From positions 1-64,000 of the forward strand of contig NZ_BPQQ01000003.1 of the NCBI RefSeq assembly GCF_022179325.1: a DNA stretch of 64,000 nucleotides, given 5' to 3'. The position numbers and the translations under genes were made by a program. Shown here piece by piece: positions 42,241 to 50,391 of this stretch (positions are counted from its first letter, which is position 1; each line of letters begins with the position of its first letter). The notes under the pieces are model-generated. The model ran no database searches. It had not been told where the DNA came from and saw only the letters and a program-made list of their open reading frames with translations. This DNA is from Methylobacterium isbiliense. Lineage in GTDB: Bacteria > Pseudomonadota > Alphaproteobacteria > Rhizobiales > Beijerinckiaceae.

Positions 42241-43179
42241 ATGGTTGCGAAACGGGAAACCTTCGGCGGGAGCCTCGACGACGTGCGGGCCTTCTGCGCC
42301 GTCGTCGATCTGGGCACGGTCACGGCAGCCGCCGCGAGCCTGCGCGAGACCAAGGGCAGCGTCAGCCGCCGCATCACCCGGCTGGAGCGGACGCTCGGCG
42401 CGACGCTGATGGCGCGCACCCCGCGCGCGATCTCGCCCACGGCCGAAGGGCTCGCCTTCCACGCGCGCGCCCAGGAATCCCTCGCGCTCCTCGACGAGGC
42501 CGTCGAGACCGCGCGCGACGCCCGCACGGTGCCGGCGGGCCACCTGCGGGTGACGACCTCGGTCGATTTCGGCATCGAGGTCATGCCGGAGATCGTCGCG
42601 AGCTTCCGGGAGGCCTACCCGCAGATCACCGTCGAGATGGTCAACACCGACGCGCGGCTCGACCTCGCGGCCAACCGGATCGATCTGGCGCTTCGGCTCG
42701 GACGCGCCGAGGAGACCGGCTACCGGGCCGTCCTGATCATGAACCTGCAGATCGGCCTCTACGCCGCGCCGGCCTATCTCGCCCGGCGGCGGGCCCCGGC
42801 GGCCTTCGCCGACCTTGCGCAGCACGACCTGATCCTGGCGCGCGGGCGGCCGAACGACGGCCTGCTCGCCTTCTCGGACGGCGTGGGCGGGACCGAGAGC
42901 GTGCGGATCGAGCCCGTCATCCGCGCGGGCGACTACGCCACCGTGCTGCGCCTGACCCTGGCCGGGGCCGGCATCGGCTACATCCCGAGCCTCGTGGCCG
43001 CGGGGGCGGTCGAGAGCGGCGCCCTCGTGCGCATCCTCTCGCCATGGGCCATCCGGACCGGCTCGCTGCGGGCGCTGAGCCTCGCGGGACGCGAACTGCC
43101 GGCACGGGTCCGCGTGTTTCGCGAGCATGTCAGCCTGGCGCTGCGCAGGCGCTTCGCCGTCGAGCCGGACCGGAGCTGA
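42241..43179 (+). CDS. LysR-family transcriptional regulator
   Basis: A 312-aa LysR regulator. The N-terminal helix-turn-helix spans residues 10-70 (GTVTAAAASLRETKGSVSRR), and the effector-binding domain begins near residue 95 (GHLRVTTSVDFGIEVMPEIV). ATG 42241 is chosen because the conserved start of the DNA-binding domain follows directly; a GTG 21 codons upstream would run into the promoter region. It is divergent from the yceI-cybB operon and likely regulates it. Confidence 0.87.
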   Translation: MVAKRETFGGSLDDVRAFCAVVDLGTVTAAAASLRETKGSVSRRITRLERTLGATLMARTPRAISPTAEGLAFHARAQESLALLDEAVETARDARTVPAGHLRVTTSVDFGIEVMPEIVASFREAYPQITVEMVNTDARLDLAANRIDLALRLGRAEETGYRAVLIMNLQIGLYAAPAYLARRRAPAAFADLAQHDLILARGRPNDGLLAFSDGVGGTESVRIEPVIRAGDYATVLRLTLAGAGIGYIPSLVAAGAVESGALVRILSPWAIRTGSLRALSLAGRELPARVRVFREHVSLALRRRFAVEPDRS

Positions 43180-43186
43180 GGCGGCG

Positions 43187-43909
43187 TCACGCGTCCAGGA
43201 TCGCCGCGTGCTCCGGCCGCAGCCGCCCATCATGGAGCGCGCTCGCCACCAGCACCCCGGCGGCGCCCGCCGCCCGCAGGGCCCGCAGGTCGTCGGGTCC
43301 CCGCAGGCCCCCCGCCGCATAGACCCGCGCGCCGGGCGCGCGCGCGCGCAGCGTCCCGATGCCCGCGAGGTCCGGCCCGTCCCCACCCCCGACCCGCGCG
43401 AGGTTCATGGCGATCACCTCGCGGGGCCACAGCGCCGGGTCCTCGTGCAGGATCGCCGGGCCGAGGGGCAGGCCCGCCCGGCTGTCGAGGGAGAGCACGG
43501 CCCGGTCGCCGAGGGCGCGCACGAGGTCCGGGCCGGTCTGGCTCTCGCTGCCGAGCACCGGCCGGCCGAGCCCCGCCGCGAGGAAATCCGCGACGCCGTC
43601 CCGCGTGGCGAAGCCCGCATCCACCCACAGCTCCACGCCCGGGCAGGCGGCCGCGATGGCGGCGAGCGCCCCGCGATCCGGCTCCGCCCCGTCCATGATC
43701 GCGTCGAGATCGGCGACGTAGAGACGGCGCGTCGGCCACGCGGCGAGAAGCCCCCGGGCGACGTCCGCGGGCGCGGATCCCGGGCTCAGCGGGGTGACGA
43801 TGGGCGCGTAGGCGTGGCGCTCGCCGGCCCTGGCGCGCACCACTCGGCCGTGCCGCAGGTCGAGCACCGGCACCACCGCGAACGGGCTTGCGTCCGGCCC
43901 CGCGCTCAT
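43187..43909 (-). CDS. HisA-like protein of the H4MPT/methanofuran gene set
   Basis: A 240-aa TIM-barrel protein of the HisA/HisF superfamily. VVPVLDLRHGRVVRARAG matches the first strand with the catalytic Asp, and VLSLDSRAG carries the second Asp. Phosphate-loop segments such as YAAGGLRGPDDL and GVLVASALHDGRL are also present. The family member found in methylotroph H4MPT clusters is distinct from the histidine pathway. It diverges from the hydantoinase-fold gene with a 41-base spacer. It is a candidate cofactor-synthesis enzyme. Confidence 0.78.
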   Translation of the reverse strand: MSAGPDASPFAVVPVLDLRHGRVVRARAGERHAYAPIVTPLSPGSAPADVARGLLAAWPTRRLYVADLDAIMDGAEPDRGALAAIAAACPGVELWVDAGFATRDGVADFLAAGLGRPVLGSESQTGPDLVRALGDRAVLSLDSRAGLPLGPAILHEDPALWPREVIAMNLARVGGGDGPDLAGIGTLRARAPGARVYAAGGLRGPDDLRALRAAGAAGVLVASALHDGRLRPEHAAILDA

Positions 43910-43950
43910 GCCACCCCGGCCCTCCGCTCAGACCCTACCGGACCCCCGCC

Positions 43951-45030
43951 GTGCCCGATCCGCATATCCCGGCCTCCACCCATCGCATCATCGGCTGGGA
44001 CCTCGGCGGGGTGCATGTCAAGGCGGCCCTGGTCGAGGACGGGCGGGTGCGCGCCGTGGTGCAGGCCCCCTGTCCGCTCTGGCGCGGCCTGCCGGCCCTG
44101 GACGACACCCTCGCGGGCCTGCCGGACTGGGCGCGGGCGCCCGCCCGCCACGCCGTGACCATGACGGGCGAACTCACCGATTGCTTCGCCGACCGGGCGG
44201 ACGGCGTGGCGCAGATCGCCGCCTGGGCGGCGCGGCGCCTGCCCGGCCGGGTGGCGGTCTATGCCGGCCGGGCCGGCTTCGTGGCCCCCGACGGCGCGGC
44301 CGGGGCCGCAGCCGACATCGCTAGCGCCAACTGGCATGCCACCGCGGCGCTGATCGGCCGCGCCGTGCCGGCGGCGCTGCTCGCCGATATCGGCTCGACC
44401 ACCGCCGACCTGATCCCGATCCGCGACGGGCGGCCCGCGGCGCAGGGCTACAGCGACGCCGAGCGGCTGGAGACCGGGGAACTCGTCTATACCGGGGTCG
44501 TGCGCACGCCGCTCCTGGCGCTGGCCGCCAGCGCCCCCTTCCGCGGCCGGCGCACGGCGCTGATGGCCGAGACCTTCGCCACCACGGGGGACGCCTACCG
44601 GCTCCTCGGCGACCTGCCGCCCGAGGAGGACCAGCAGGACACGCCGGACCTCAAGGGCAAGTCCACGCCTGAGACCGAGATCCGCCTCGCCCGGATGATC
44701 GGCCGCGACCGCCACGAGGGCGGTCCGGCCGACTGGCGCCGCCTCGCCAGCCATTTCGCCGAGGCGCAGCTGCGCCTGCTGCACGACGCGAGCGCGGTGA
44801 TCCTCTCCCGCGGCGACCTGCCTGACGAGGCGCCCGTCATCGCCTGCGGAGCCGGCCGGTTCCTCGCCGCACGGCTGGCCGGCCGGCTCGGCCGTCCGGT
44901 CCGCGACCTCGCAGAGCAAGTCCTCGCGCCGCACGTCCTCGCGCCGCACTTGGCCGGCGCCGGCGCGGGCTGGGCCTCCGTCTGCGGGCCGGCCGTGGCG
45001 GTGGCCCTGCTGGAGGCCGCCTCCGGCTGA
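43951..45030 (+). CDS. Hydantoinase/oxoprolinase-fold protein, H4MPT-linked C1 pathway
   Basis: A 359-aa protein with the ASKHA fold (HIIGWDLGGVHVKAALVEDG near residue 12; phosphate loop ALLADIGSTTADLIPIRDG near 148). It matches the group of uncharacterised H4MPT-linked C1 transfer proteins known from methylotrophs and methanogens. GTG 43951 gives the usual N-terminus, though no strong ribosome site is visible and GTG 43888 is possible. A 15-base in-frame duplication (44920-44949) repeats VLAPH twice near the C-terminus. Confidence 0.8.
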   Translation: MPDPHIPASTHRIIGWDLGGVHVKAALVEDGRVRAVVQAPCPLWRGLPALDDTLAGLPDWARAPARHAVTMTGELTDCFADRADGVAQIAAWAARRLPGRVAVYAGRAGFVAPDGAAGAAADIASANWHATAALIGRAVPAALLADIGSTTADLIPIRDGRPAAQGYSDAERLETGELVYTGVVRTPLLALAASAPFRGRRTALMAETFATTGDAYRLLGDLPPEEDQQDTPDLKGKSTPETEIRLARMIGRDRHEGGPADWRRLASHFAEAQLRLLHDASAVILSRGDLPDEAPVIACGAGRFLAARLAGRLGRPVRDLAEQVLAPHVLAPHLAGAGAGWASVCGPAVAVALLEAASG

Positions 45031-45074
45031 GACGAAGGCCGTCCGCCTCCCAGAACCGCAGGAAGGAGCGCCCC

Positions 45075-45746
45075 ATGCCCGTCACCCTCCACACGCCGAA
45101 TCCGAGCGACCTGACGGAGGCGGAGATCGCGCGCTGGCGCGCGGTGCCCGTCGCGGTGGCGGTCGATCTCGGCGGGGAGATCGGCGCGATCGACCCGGCG
45201 ATCCGGCCGCTGCGGCCGGCCGGGCAGCAGCCGCGCCTGTTCGGGCGCGCCGTGACGGCGTGGTGCGAGCCGCCGGATTTCGGGGCGGTGCTGTACGCCC
45301 TCGACCGGATCGGCCCGGGCGACGTGCTGGTGATCGCGGCCGGCGGCCGGCCGGAGACCGCGATGATCGGCGAGATCGTGGGCGGGCAGCTGCGGCGGCG
45401 CGGCGGGACCGGCCTCGTCTGCGACGGCGCGATCCGGGACGTCGCGACGCTCGCCGCCTGGGACGACCTGCCGGTCTTCACCCGCTTCGTCACCCCGCGC
45501 GGCCCGGCCGCGGCCGAGCGCGGCGCGGTGAACCGCCCGGTGGTGGCCGGCGGCTGCCTCGTCTCGCCCGGCGACCTGATCCTCGGCGACGACGACGGGC
45601 TCGCGGTGCTGACGCCGGCGGCGGTGCGCGCCCGCATCGGCGACGCCGAGGCCAAGCTCACCCGCGAGGCCGCCTGGGAGGCGAGCCTGAGCGGCGGGCG
45701 CTCCATGCGCGAGACCTTCGGCCTGCCCGAGCCGATCGCCGGGTGA
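45075..45746 (+). CDS. RraA-like family protein
   Basis: A 223-aa protein of the RraA/HMG-aldolase family. Seen are PVAVAVDLGGEIGAIDPAIR, the glycine loop AAGGRPETAMIGEIVGGQL near residue 95, and GTGLVCDGAIRDVATLAAW with the Arg-Asp pair near 115. Members include 4-hydroxy-4-methyl-2-oxoglutarate aldolases and RNase E inhibitors. GGAAGGAG precedes the ATG by about 8 bases. Lying 44 bases after the previous gene, it may share its transcript. The exact reaction is unclear. Confidence 0.82.
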   Translation: MPVTLHTPNPSDLTEAEIARWRAVPVAVAVDLGGEIGAIDPAIRPLRPAGQQPRLFGRAVTAWCEPPDFGAVLYALDRIGPGDVLVIAAGGRPETAMIGEIVGGQLRRRGGTGLVCDGAIRDVATLAAWDDLPVFTRFVTPRGPAAAERGAVNRPVVAGGCLVSPGDLILGDDDGLAVLTPAAVRARIGDAEAKLTREAAWEASLSGGRSMRETFGLPEPIAG

Positions 45747-45904
45747 GGCCGCGGCGATCGGGGCCGAGGATCGGACGGCATCGGCCTCCCGCCGTCCCCT
45801 CGGGGCCGCCGAACCGGGCGGACCGCGCCGGCTGGGCGCCGCCTCGCCGCCCTCCGTCCGCCCGGCCTCCTCCGTCCGTCGGCAGGGCGGCACGCCTCAT
45901 GCCA

Positions 45905-46018
45905 TCGCCCCAGGATGCTGACGCATCCGGCCCACGACCCCTCTCGACGTGTCGATGCCAAGCCGGAGGCTTGGCGACACGTCGAGAACGGAACCAACGG
46001 TCGTCTTCAACGACCGCG
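45905..46018 (-). repeat. Dispersed intergenic repeat, copy C (minus orientation)
   Basis: Read on the minus strand it has a CGGTCGTTGAAGACGACCG hairpin, a TTCTCG block, a long stem (CTCGACGTGTCG...CAAGCC, loop, complement at 45942-45985), CTTGGCATCGACACG and GGATGCGTCAGCATCCTGGG, ending near GGCATGAG. The 17-mer GATGCGTCAGCATCCTG is shared with copy B. It lies between the convergent RraA and SDR genes and may terminate both. The adjoining 45747-45904 shows no gene. Confidence 0.7.
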
Positions 46019-46022
46019 GGTA

Positions 46023-46808
46023 TCAGCGCGCCGGGCGCATCCCGCCATAGGTCGAGAGATGCGCGCCCGCGAGCCAGCCGGCATCGACCGGCAGGTTGAT
46101 CCCCGTCACCGCCGCCGCATCGTCCGAGAGCAGGAACGCGACCCCGCGGCCGACCTCCTCGGGCGCGACGAGGCGCCCGAGCGCGGCCGCCTCGGTCAGC
46201 AGGCGCGGGTCGCGCTGGCCGCGGTCGATGGCGGCCTGGAGGGGCGGGGTGGCGACGTAGCCGGGCGAGACCGCGTTCACCCGCACGCCCGAGCGGCCCC
46301 ATTCGGCCGCGAGGCAGGCCGCCATGTGCACCACCGCCGCCTTCGCGGGCGCGTAGGCGTGCAGCGGCGCCGTGCGCCACGCGGTGACGGACCCGGTGAT
46401 GACGATGCCGCCCCGGCCGCGGCCCGCCATCCGGGTGCCCGCCGCGAGGCACGAGACGTAGACGCCCCGCAGGTTGACCGCGATGATGCGGTCGAACTCG
46501 GCCAGCGGCAGATCCTCGGGCCGCCCGCCCGGCTGGATCAGCCCGGCATTGGCGACGAGGGCCTCGACAGGGCCGAGCCGCGTCTCGATCGCCGCGACGG
46601 CGGCCTCGGTCGCCGCCTCGTCCACCACGTCGAACGGCACGGCCTCGGCGCCGATCGGGCCGGCCGCCTCACGGCATCGCGCCGCGTCGATGTCCGAGAT
46701 CACCACCCGCCAGCCGCGCCCGGCCAGCACGCCCGCGGTGGCGAGCCCGATCCCGCTCGCGCCGCCCGTCACCAGGGCGACCCGGCCGCGTCCCTCGTCC
46801 CGTTCCAT
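46023..46808 (-). CDS. Short-chain dehydrogenase/reductase
   Basis: A 261-aa SDR. The cofactor loop is VTGGASGIGLATAGVLAGRG near residue 12, the catalytic residues Ser, Tyr and Lys occur in ITGSVTAW and HAYAPAKAAV near 138-155, and the end VTGINLPVDAGWLAG is typical. Asp in VVISDIDAARC suggests NAD preference. It lies 85 bases after the livF gene end, in the same direction, and may belong to the catabolic region. The substrate is unknown. Confidence 0.88.
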   Translation of the reverse strand: MERDEGRGRVALVTGGASGIGLATAGVLAGRGWRVVISDIDAARCREAAGPIGAEAVPFDVVDEAATEAAVAAIETRLGPVEALVANAGLIQPGGRPEDLPLAEFDRIIAVNLRGVYVSCLAAGTRMAGRGRGGIVITGSVTAWRTAPLHAYAPAKAAVVHMAACLAAEWGRSGVRVNAVSPGYVATPPLQAAIDRGQRDPRLLTEAAALGRLVAPEEVGRGVAFLLSDDAAAVTGINLPVDAGWLAGAHLSTYGGMRPAR

Positions 46809-46893
46809 GCTCGTCTCCCGTATCGGCGCGCTGCGCGGATCCATGTTCCGGCGTCGGTCCCGCCGCCGGACCGGCGACCGCTTCGGCCAATGA

Positions 46894-47610
46894 TCAGACG
46901 GCGAGATAGCGCTGCGTGATCGCGGTGTTGCCGCGCAGATCGGCGATCGGCGCGCGGTAGACCACCTGCCCCTTGTCCACGACGGTGGCATGGGTGGCGA
47001 TGTCGAGGCAGAAATGCATGTTCTGCTCGGCGAGCAGGATGGTGACGCCCATGTCGCGCAGCGAGCGGATGAGCCGGCCGATCGCCTGGACGATGATCGG
47101 CGCCAGCCCCTCGGAGGGCTCGTCGAGGAGCAGGATGTCGGGGTTGCCCATCAGGGTGCGGGCGATGGTGAGCATCTGCTGCTCGCCCCCCGAGAGGCGC
47201 CCGGCCATGCGGGTGCGCATGCCGGCGAGGAGGGGAAAGACCTCGTAGATCCGCGTCAGCGTCCAGTGCGCCTCGCCGCGCGGCCCGCGCTTGGCGCCGA
47301 CGATCAGGTTGTCCTCGACCGTGTGCTCGGGAAAGACCTGCCGGTCCTCCGGCACGTAGCCGATGCCGGCGCGCGCGATGCGGTAGGGCGCGCGCCCCGA
47401 GACGGTCTCGCCCGAGAGCACGACCTCGCCGCGCTTCGGCGGCGCGATCCCGGCGATGGCCTTGAAGGTGGTGCTCTTGCCCGCGCCGTTGCGGCCGAGC
47501 AGCGCCATGGTCTGGCCCTTCTCGACGCTGAGGTCGAGGCCGAACAGGATCTGGCTCGCGCCGTAATAGACGTCGGCGCCGCGCACTTCGAGCATCGCCG
47601 CCATGCTCAC
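46894..47610 (-). CDS. livF: Branched-chain-amino-acid-type ABC transporter ATPase LivF
   Basis: A 238-aa ATPase of the HAAT (Liv) family. Walker A is GRNGAGKST (residue ~39), the signature is LSGGEQQML, Walker B is ILLLDEPSEGLAP and the end IADLRGNTAITQRYLAV is typical of LivF. It overlaps livG by 4 bases. The transporter operon reads livK-livH-livM-livG-livF. The substrate may be an amide, carboxylate or aromatic acid rather than an amino acid. Confidence 0.92.
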   Translation of the reverse strand: MSMAAMLEVRGADVYYGASQILFGLDLSVEKGQTMALLGRNGAGKSTTFKAIAGIAPPKRGEVVLSGETVSGRAPYRIARAGIGYVPEDRQVFPEHTVEDNLIVGAKRGPRGEAHWTLTRIYEVFPLLAGMRTRMAGRLSGGEQQMLTIARTLMGNPDILLLDEPSEGLAPIIVQAIGRLIRSLRDMGVTILLAEQNMHFCLDIATHATVVDKGQVVYRAPIADLRGNTAITQRYLAV

Positions 47611-48374
47611 GCCTCCCCGACCGTCTCGGAGAGGCCGTGATCAGTGCCGAGATAGGCGTCGATCACGTCCCGGTTGCGCCGGATCTCGTCGGGCGTGCCC
47701 TGCGCCAGCACGGCGCCGTACTTCAGGACGTGGATCGTCTGGGCGATCCTGAAGACGATGTCCATGTCGTGCTCGATGAACACCACCGTCATCTTCCGGG
47801 CCTCCCAGAGCGCCTGCACCTTGCCGATCATCCGCCAGCGCTCCTCGGTCCCCATGCCGGCGGTGGGCTCGTCGAGGAGCAGCACCTTCGGGTCCATCGC
47901 CAGGGCGAGCCCGATGTCGAGGAGCTTCTGGTCGCCGTGCGAGAGGTTGGCCGAGAGCACCTGCGCCTTCGGGCCGAGCCCGAGCAGGTCCATGATCTCG
48001 TCCGCCCTGGCCTGCGCGTCGCGTGAAGGAAAGCGCGCCAGCACCCGCCACGAGCGGTGCTGGTGGGAGATCACCGCGGCGGTGAGCGCCTCGCGCACGG
48101 TCAGGCTCGGAAACAGCGAGGCGACCTGGAAGGCCCGGGCCATGCCGCGGCGGACCACCTTCAGGCTCGACAGGCCGACGATGTCGGTGCCGTCGAACAG
48201 CACCCGGCCCTCGTCGGGCCGGACATGGCCGGAGATCAGGTTGAAGAACGTGGTCTTGCCCGCCCCGTTCGGCCCGATGATCGCGGTGAGCGAGCCGTCG
48301 GGAAAGTCGATCGAGACGTCGCGGGTGGCGCGCACGCCGCCGAAGGATTTCGAGAGGTGCTCGACGCGTAGCAT
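47607..48374 (-). CDS. livG: Branched-chain-amino-acid-type ABC transporter ATPase LivG
   Basis: A 255-aa ATPase partner of LivF. Walker A is GPNGAGKTT near residue 37, the signature is LSHGDQK (a variant of LSGGQ), Walker B is VLLLDEPTAGMG and the C-terminus includes GTPDEIRRNRDVIDAYLG, typical of LivG. The ATG overlaps the livM stop (ATGA). It supplies half of the ATPase pair for the LivHM membrane channel. Confidence 0.92.
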   Translation of the reverse strand: MLRVEHLSKSFGGVRATRDVSIDFPDGSLTAIIGPNGAGKTTFFNLISGHVRPDEGRVLFDGTDIVGLSSLKVVRRGMARAFQVASLFPSLTVREALTAAVISHQHRSWRVLARFPSRDAQARADEIMDLLGLGPKAQVLSANLSHGDQKLLDIGLALAMDPKVLLLDEPTAGMGTEERWRMIGKVQALWEARKMTVVFIEHDMDIVFRIAQTIHVLKYGAVLAQGTPDEIRRNRDVIDAYLGTDHGLSETVGEA

Positions 48375-49408
48375 CACACAGGCCTGCTCTTGACCACGGG
48401 CTCGGGCACCGGGGCGCTGGGCGCCCGGCGGGCGCGGCGGTCCTGCAGCCAGTCGTACAGGTAATCCGCGAGGCCGCGGCGCAGCCCCAGCACGATCAGC
48501 AGGATCACGGAGCCGAGCACGAGGCCGTGATACTCGGTGTAGATCGTCACGAAGTGGTTGAGGGTCTGGAGCAGCAGCGTGCCGACGAGCGGCCCGAGAA
48601 ACAGCTTCATGCCCCCGAGCATGATCATGAAGATCGCCTCGCCCGAGGTGGTCCAGAAGGCGAATTCCGGATAGGCGCCCGAGACGAACAGCGCCAGCAG
48701 CACCCCGCCGATGCTCGCCATCGCCCCCGCGAAGACGAAGATGCCGAGCTTCATCAGGACGACGTTGACGCCCAGGAAGTTGGCCCGGGCCGGATTGTCC
48801 CGGATCATCCGCAGCGTGTAGCCGAAGGGCGATTGCGACACCTGCCGCATGGCCACGATGCACACGACGAACACCACCACGCAGGTGCCGTAGAGCGTGC
48901 GGGCGTCGTTGAGGTCGAGGCCGAGGATGGGCGGGCGCGGGATGCCCCCGCGCAGGCCCTGGTCGCCGCCGGTCAGGCCCACCCAGGTCACGATGATGCT
49001 GTGGATGAACATCTGGAAGGCCAGCGTGATGAAGGAGAAGTAGATCTCCTTCAGCCGCACGCAGATCGCCCCGATGACGAGGGCGAGGATCGCGGTGCCG
49101 CCGACCGCCGCCAGGGTGGCGACCGGGATCGAGACCCGGCCGGACTGCATCAGGAGCCCGAACACGTAGGCGCCCGAGGCGAAGTAGGCGGCGTGCCCGA
49201 AGGATACCAGCCCGGTGAGCCCGACCAGCAGGTTGAGCGACATCGCCAGGAGCCCGTAGGCGAAGAAGTAGATCAGGAAGTCGCGCAGGGCCGGCTGCGG
49301 AAACACGACCGGCACCGCCAGGAACACCGCGAGGGCTGCAAGCGCGAGCGCGAGGTCGCGCAGGAGACCTGAGGGCAGGAGACCGGAACGCAAGGGACCA
49401 GGGCGCAT
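48374..49408 (-). CDS. livM: ABC transporter permease LivM
   Basis: A 344-aa membrane permease with about ten hydrophobic segments. The conserved GLVSFGHAAYFASGAYVFGL near residue 65 and the Gly-rich loop SIGGVLLALFVSGAYPEFAF with GEAIFMIMLGGMKLFLGPLV near 240 are diagnostic. The C-terminus is long and Arg/Pro-rich. It starts 1 base before the livH stop region and is coupled with livG. Confidence 0.91.
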   Translation of the reverse strand: MRPGPLRSGLLPSGLLRDLALALAALAVFLAVPVVFPQPALRDFLIYFFAYGLLAMSLNLLVGLTGLVSFGHAAYFASGAYVFGLLMQSGRVSIPVATLAAVGGTAILALVIGAICVRLKEIYFSFITLAFQMFIHSIIVTWVGLTGGDQGLRGGIPRPPILGLDLNDARTLYGTCVVVFVVCIVAMRQVSQSPFGYTLRMIRDNPARANFLGVNVVLMKLGIFVFAGAMASIGGVLLALFVSGAYPEFAFWTTSGEAIFMIMLGGMKLFLGPLVGTLLLQTLNHFVTIYTEYHGLVLGSVILLIVLGLRRGLADYLYDWLQDRRARRAPSAPVPEPVVKSRPV

Positions 49409-49409
49409 C

Positions 49410-50312
49410 TCAGGCCGCCTCCCGCCCGAGCAGGCCGCTCGGCTTGACGATGAGGACGAGGGCCATGATGGCGAACATCATCCCGTCCACGAAGAGCGGG
49501 AAGCCGATCGCCCCGAAGGCCCGGGTGAAGCCGATCAGCAGCGCCGCGATGAAGGCCCCGGCGATCGAGCCCATGCCGCCGATCACCGTGACGATGAAGC
49601 TCTCGATCAGGATCGACACGCCCATGCCGGGGGTGAGGGTGCGGATCGGGGCCGCCAGCGCCCCGGCCATGCCGGCGAGCAGGCTGCCGAGGCCGAACAC
49701 GCCCGCGTAGAGGAGCGTGGTGTTGATCCCGAGCGCGCCCACCATCTGCGGGTTGATGGCGAGCGCCCGGATGATCTTGCCGAGCCGGGTGCGGTTGATG
49801 CCGAGCCAGAGCGCGAGGCCCGCCGCCAGCGCCACCCCCACCATGAACAGGTAGTAGCCCGGCACGAAGCCGCCGGCGATCTCGACGGGCGGCAGCGCGA
49901 AGGCGTCCGGCATGCCCATCATCCGGTACTCGCCGCCGTAGAGGAGCTTCACCCCGTCGTCGAGGATCAGGATCATCGCGTAGCAGACGAGGAGCTGCAT
50001 CAGGATGTCCCGCCCGTAGACGCGGCTCATGATCAGGCGCTCGAACAGCACCCCGAACACGGCGACGCCGAGCGCGCCCGCCGCCATCGCGAGCAGAAAG
50101 CTGCCCGAGAGCGCGTAGGCCGTGAAGGCCAGATAGGCGCCCAGCATGTAGAAGGCGCCGTGGGCGAAGTTGACGATGCCCAGCACCCCGAAGATCAGCG
50201 ACAGGCCGGAGGTGACGAGGAACAGCAGCATCCCGACGATCAGCGCGGTCGAGACCTGCGTGACGGCACAGGATGCGGACGACAGGCAGGCGGCGAGGGC
50301 CTCGAGGTTCAA
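49410..50312 (-). CDS. livH: ABC transporter permease LivH
   Basis: A 300-aa membrane permease with about eight hydrophobic segments. GLSLIFGVLGIVNFAHGAFY near residue 33 and the later SFIVTVIGGMGSIAGAFIAA near 230 identify LivH. The TTG at 50312 is chosen because AGGAG lies 9 bases upstream; a TTG nine codons earlier is weaker. A long stem-loop precedes the gene, between it and the binding-protein gene. Confidence 0.88.
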   Translation of the reverse strand: MNLEALAACLSSASCAVTQVSTALIVGMLLFLVTSGLSLIFGVLGIVNFAHGAFYMLGAYLAFTAYALSGSFLLAMAAGALGVAVFGVLFERLIMSRVYGRDILMQLLVCYAMILILDDGVKLLYGGEYRMMGMPDAFALPPVEIAGGFVPGYYLFMVGVALAAGLALWLGINRTRLGKIIRALAINPQMVGALGINTTLLYAGVFGLGSLLAGMAGALAAPIRTLTPGMGVSILIESFIVTVIGGMGSIAGAFIAALLIGFTRAFGAIGFPLFVDGMMFAIMALVLIVKPSGLLGREAA

Positions 50313-50351
50313 GGCGGAACTCCTGGTGAGCTGACGCAAGGTTTCAGGATC

Positions 50352-50387
50352 GCGCGCGCCCTCTCCCGCGCGGGAGAGGGCGCGCGC
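50352..50387 (-). terminator. 36-bp perfect palindrome between binding-protein and livH genes
   Basis: 18-bp perfect inverted repeat GCGCGCGCCCTCTCCCGC with its complement, lying 5 bases after the binding-protein stop. It can form a very stable stem-loop. Such structures stabilise the upstream mRNA so that binding protein exceeds the membrane subunits; it may also act as partial terminator. Confidence 0.75.
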
Positions 50388-50391
50388 CGCC

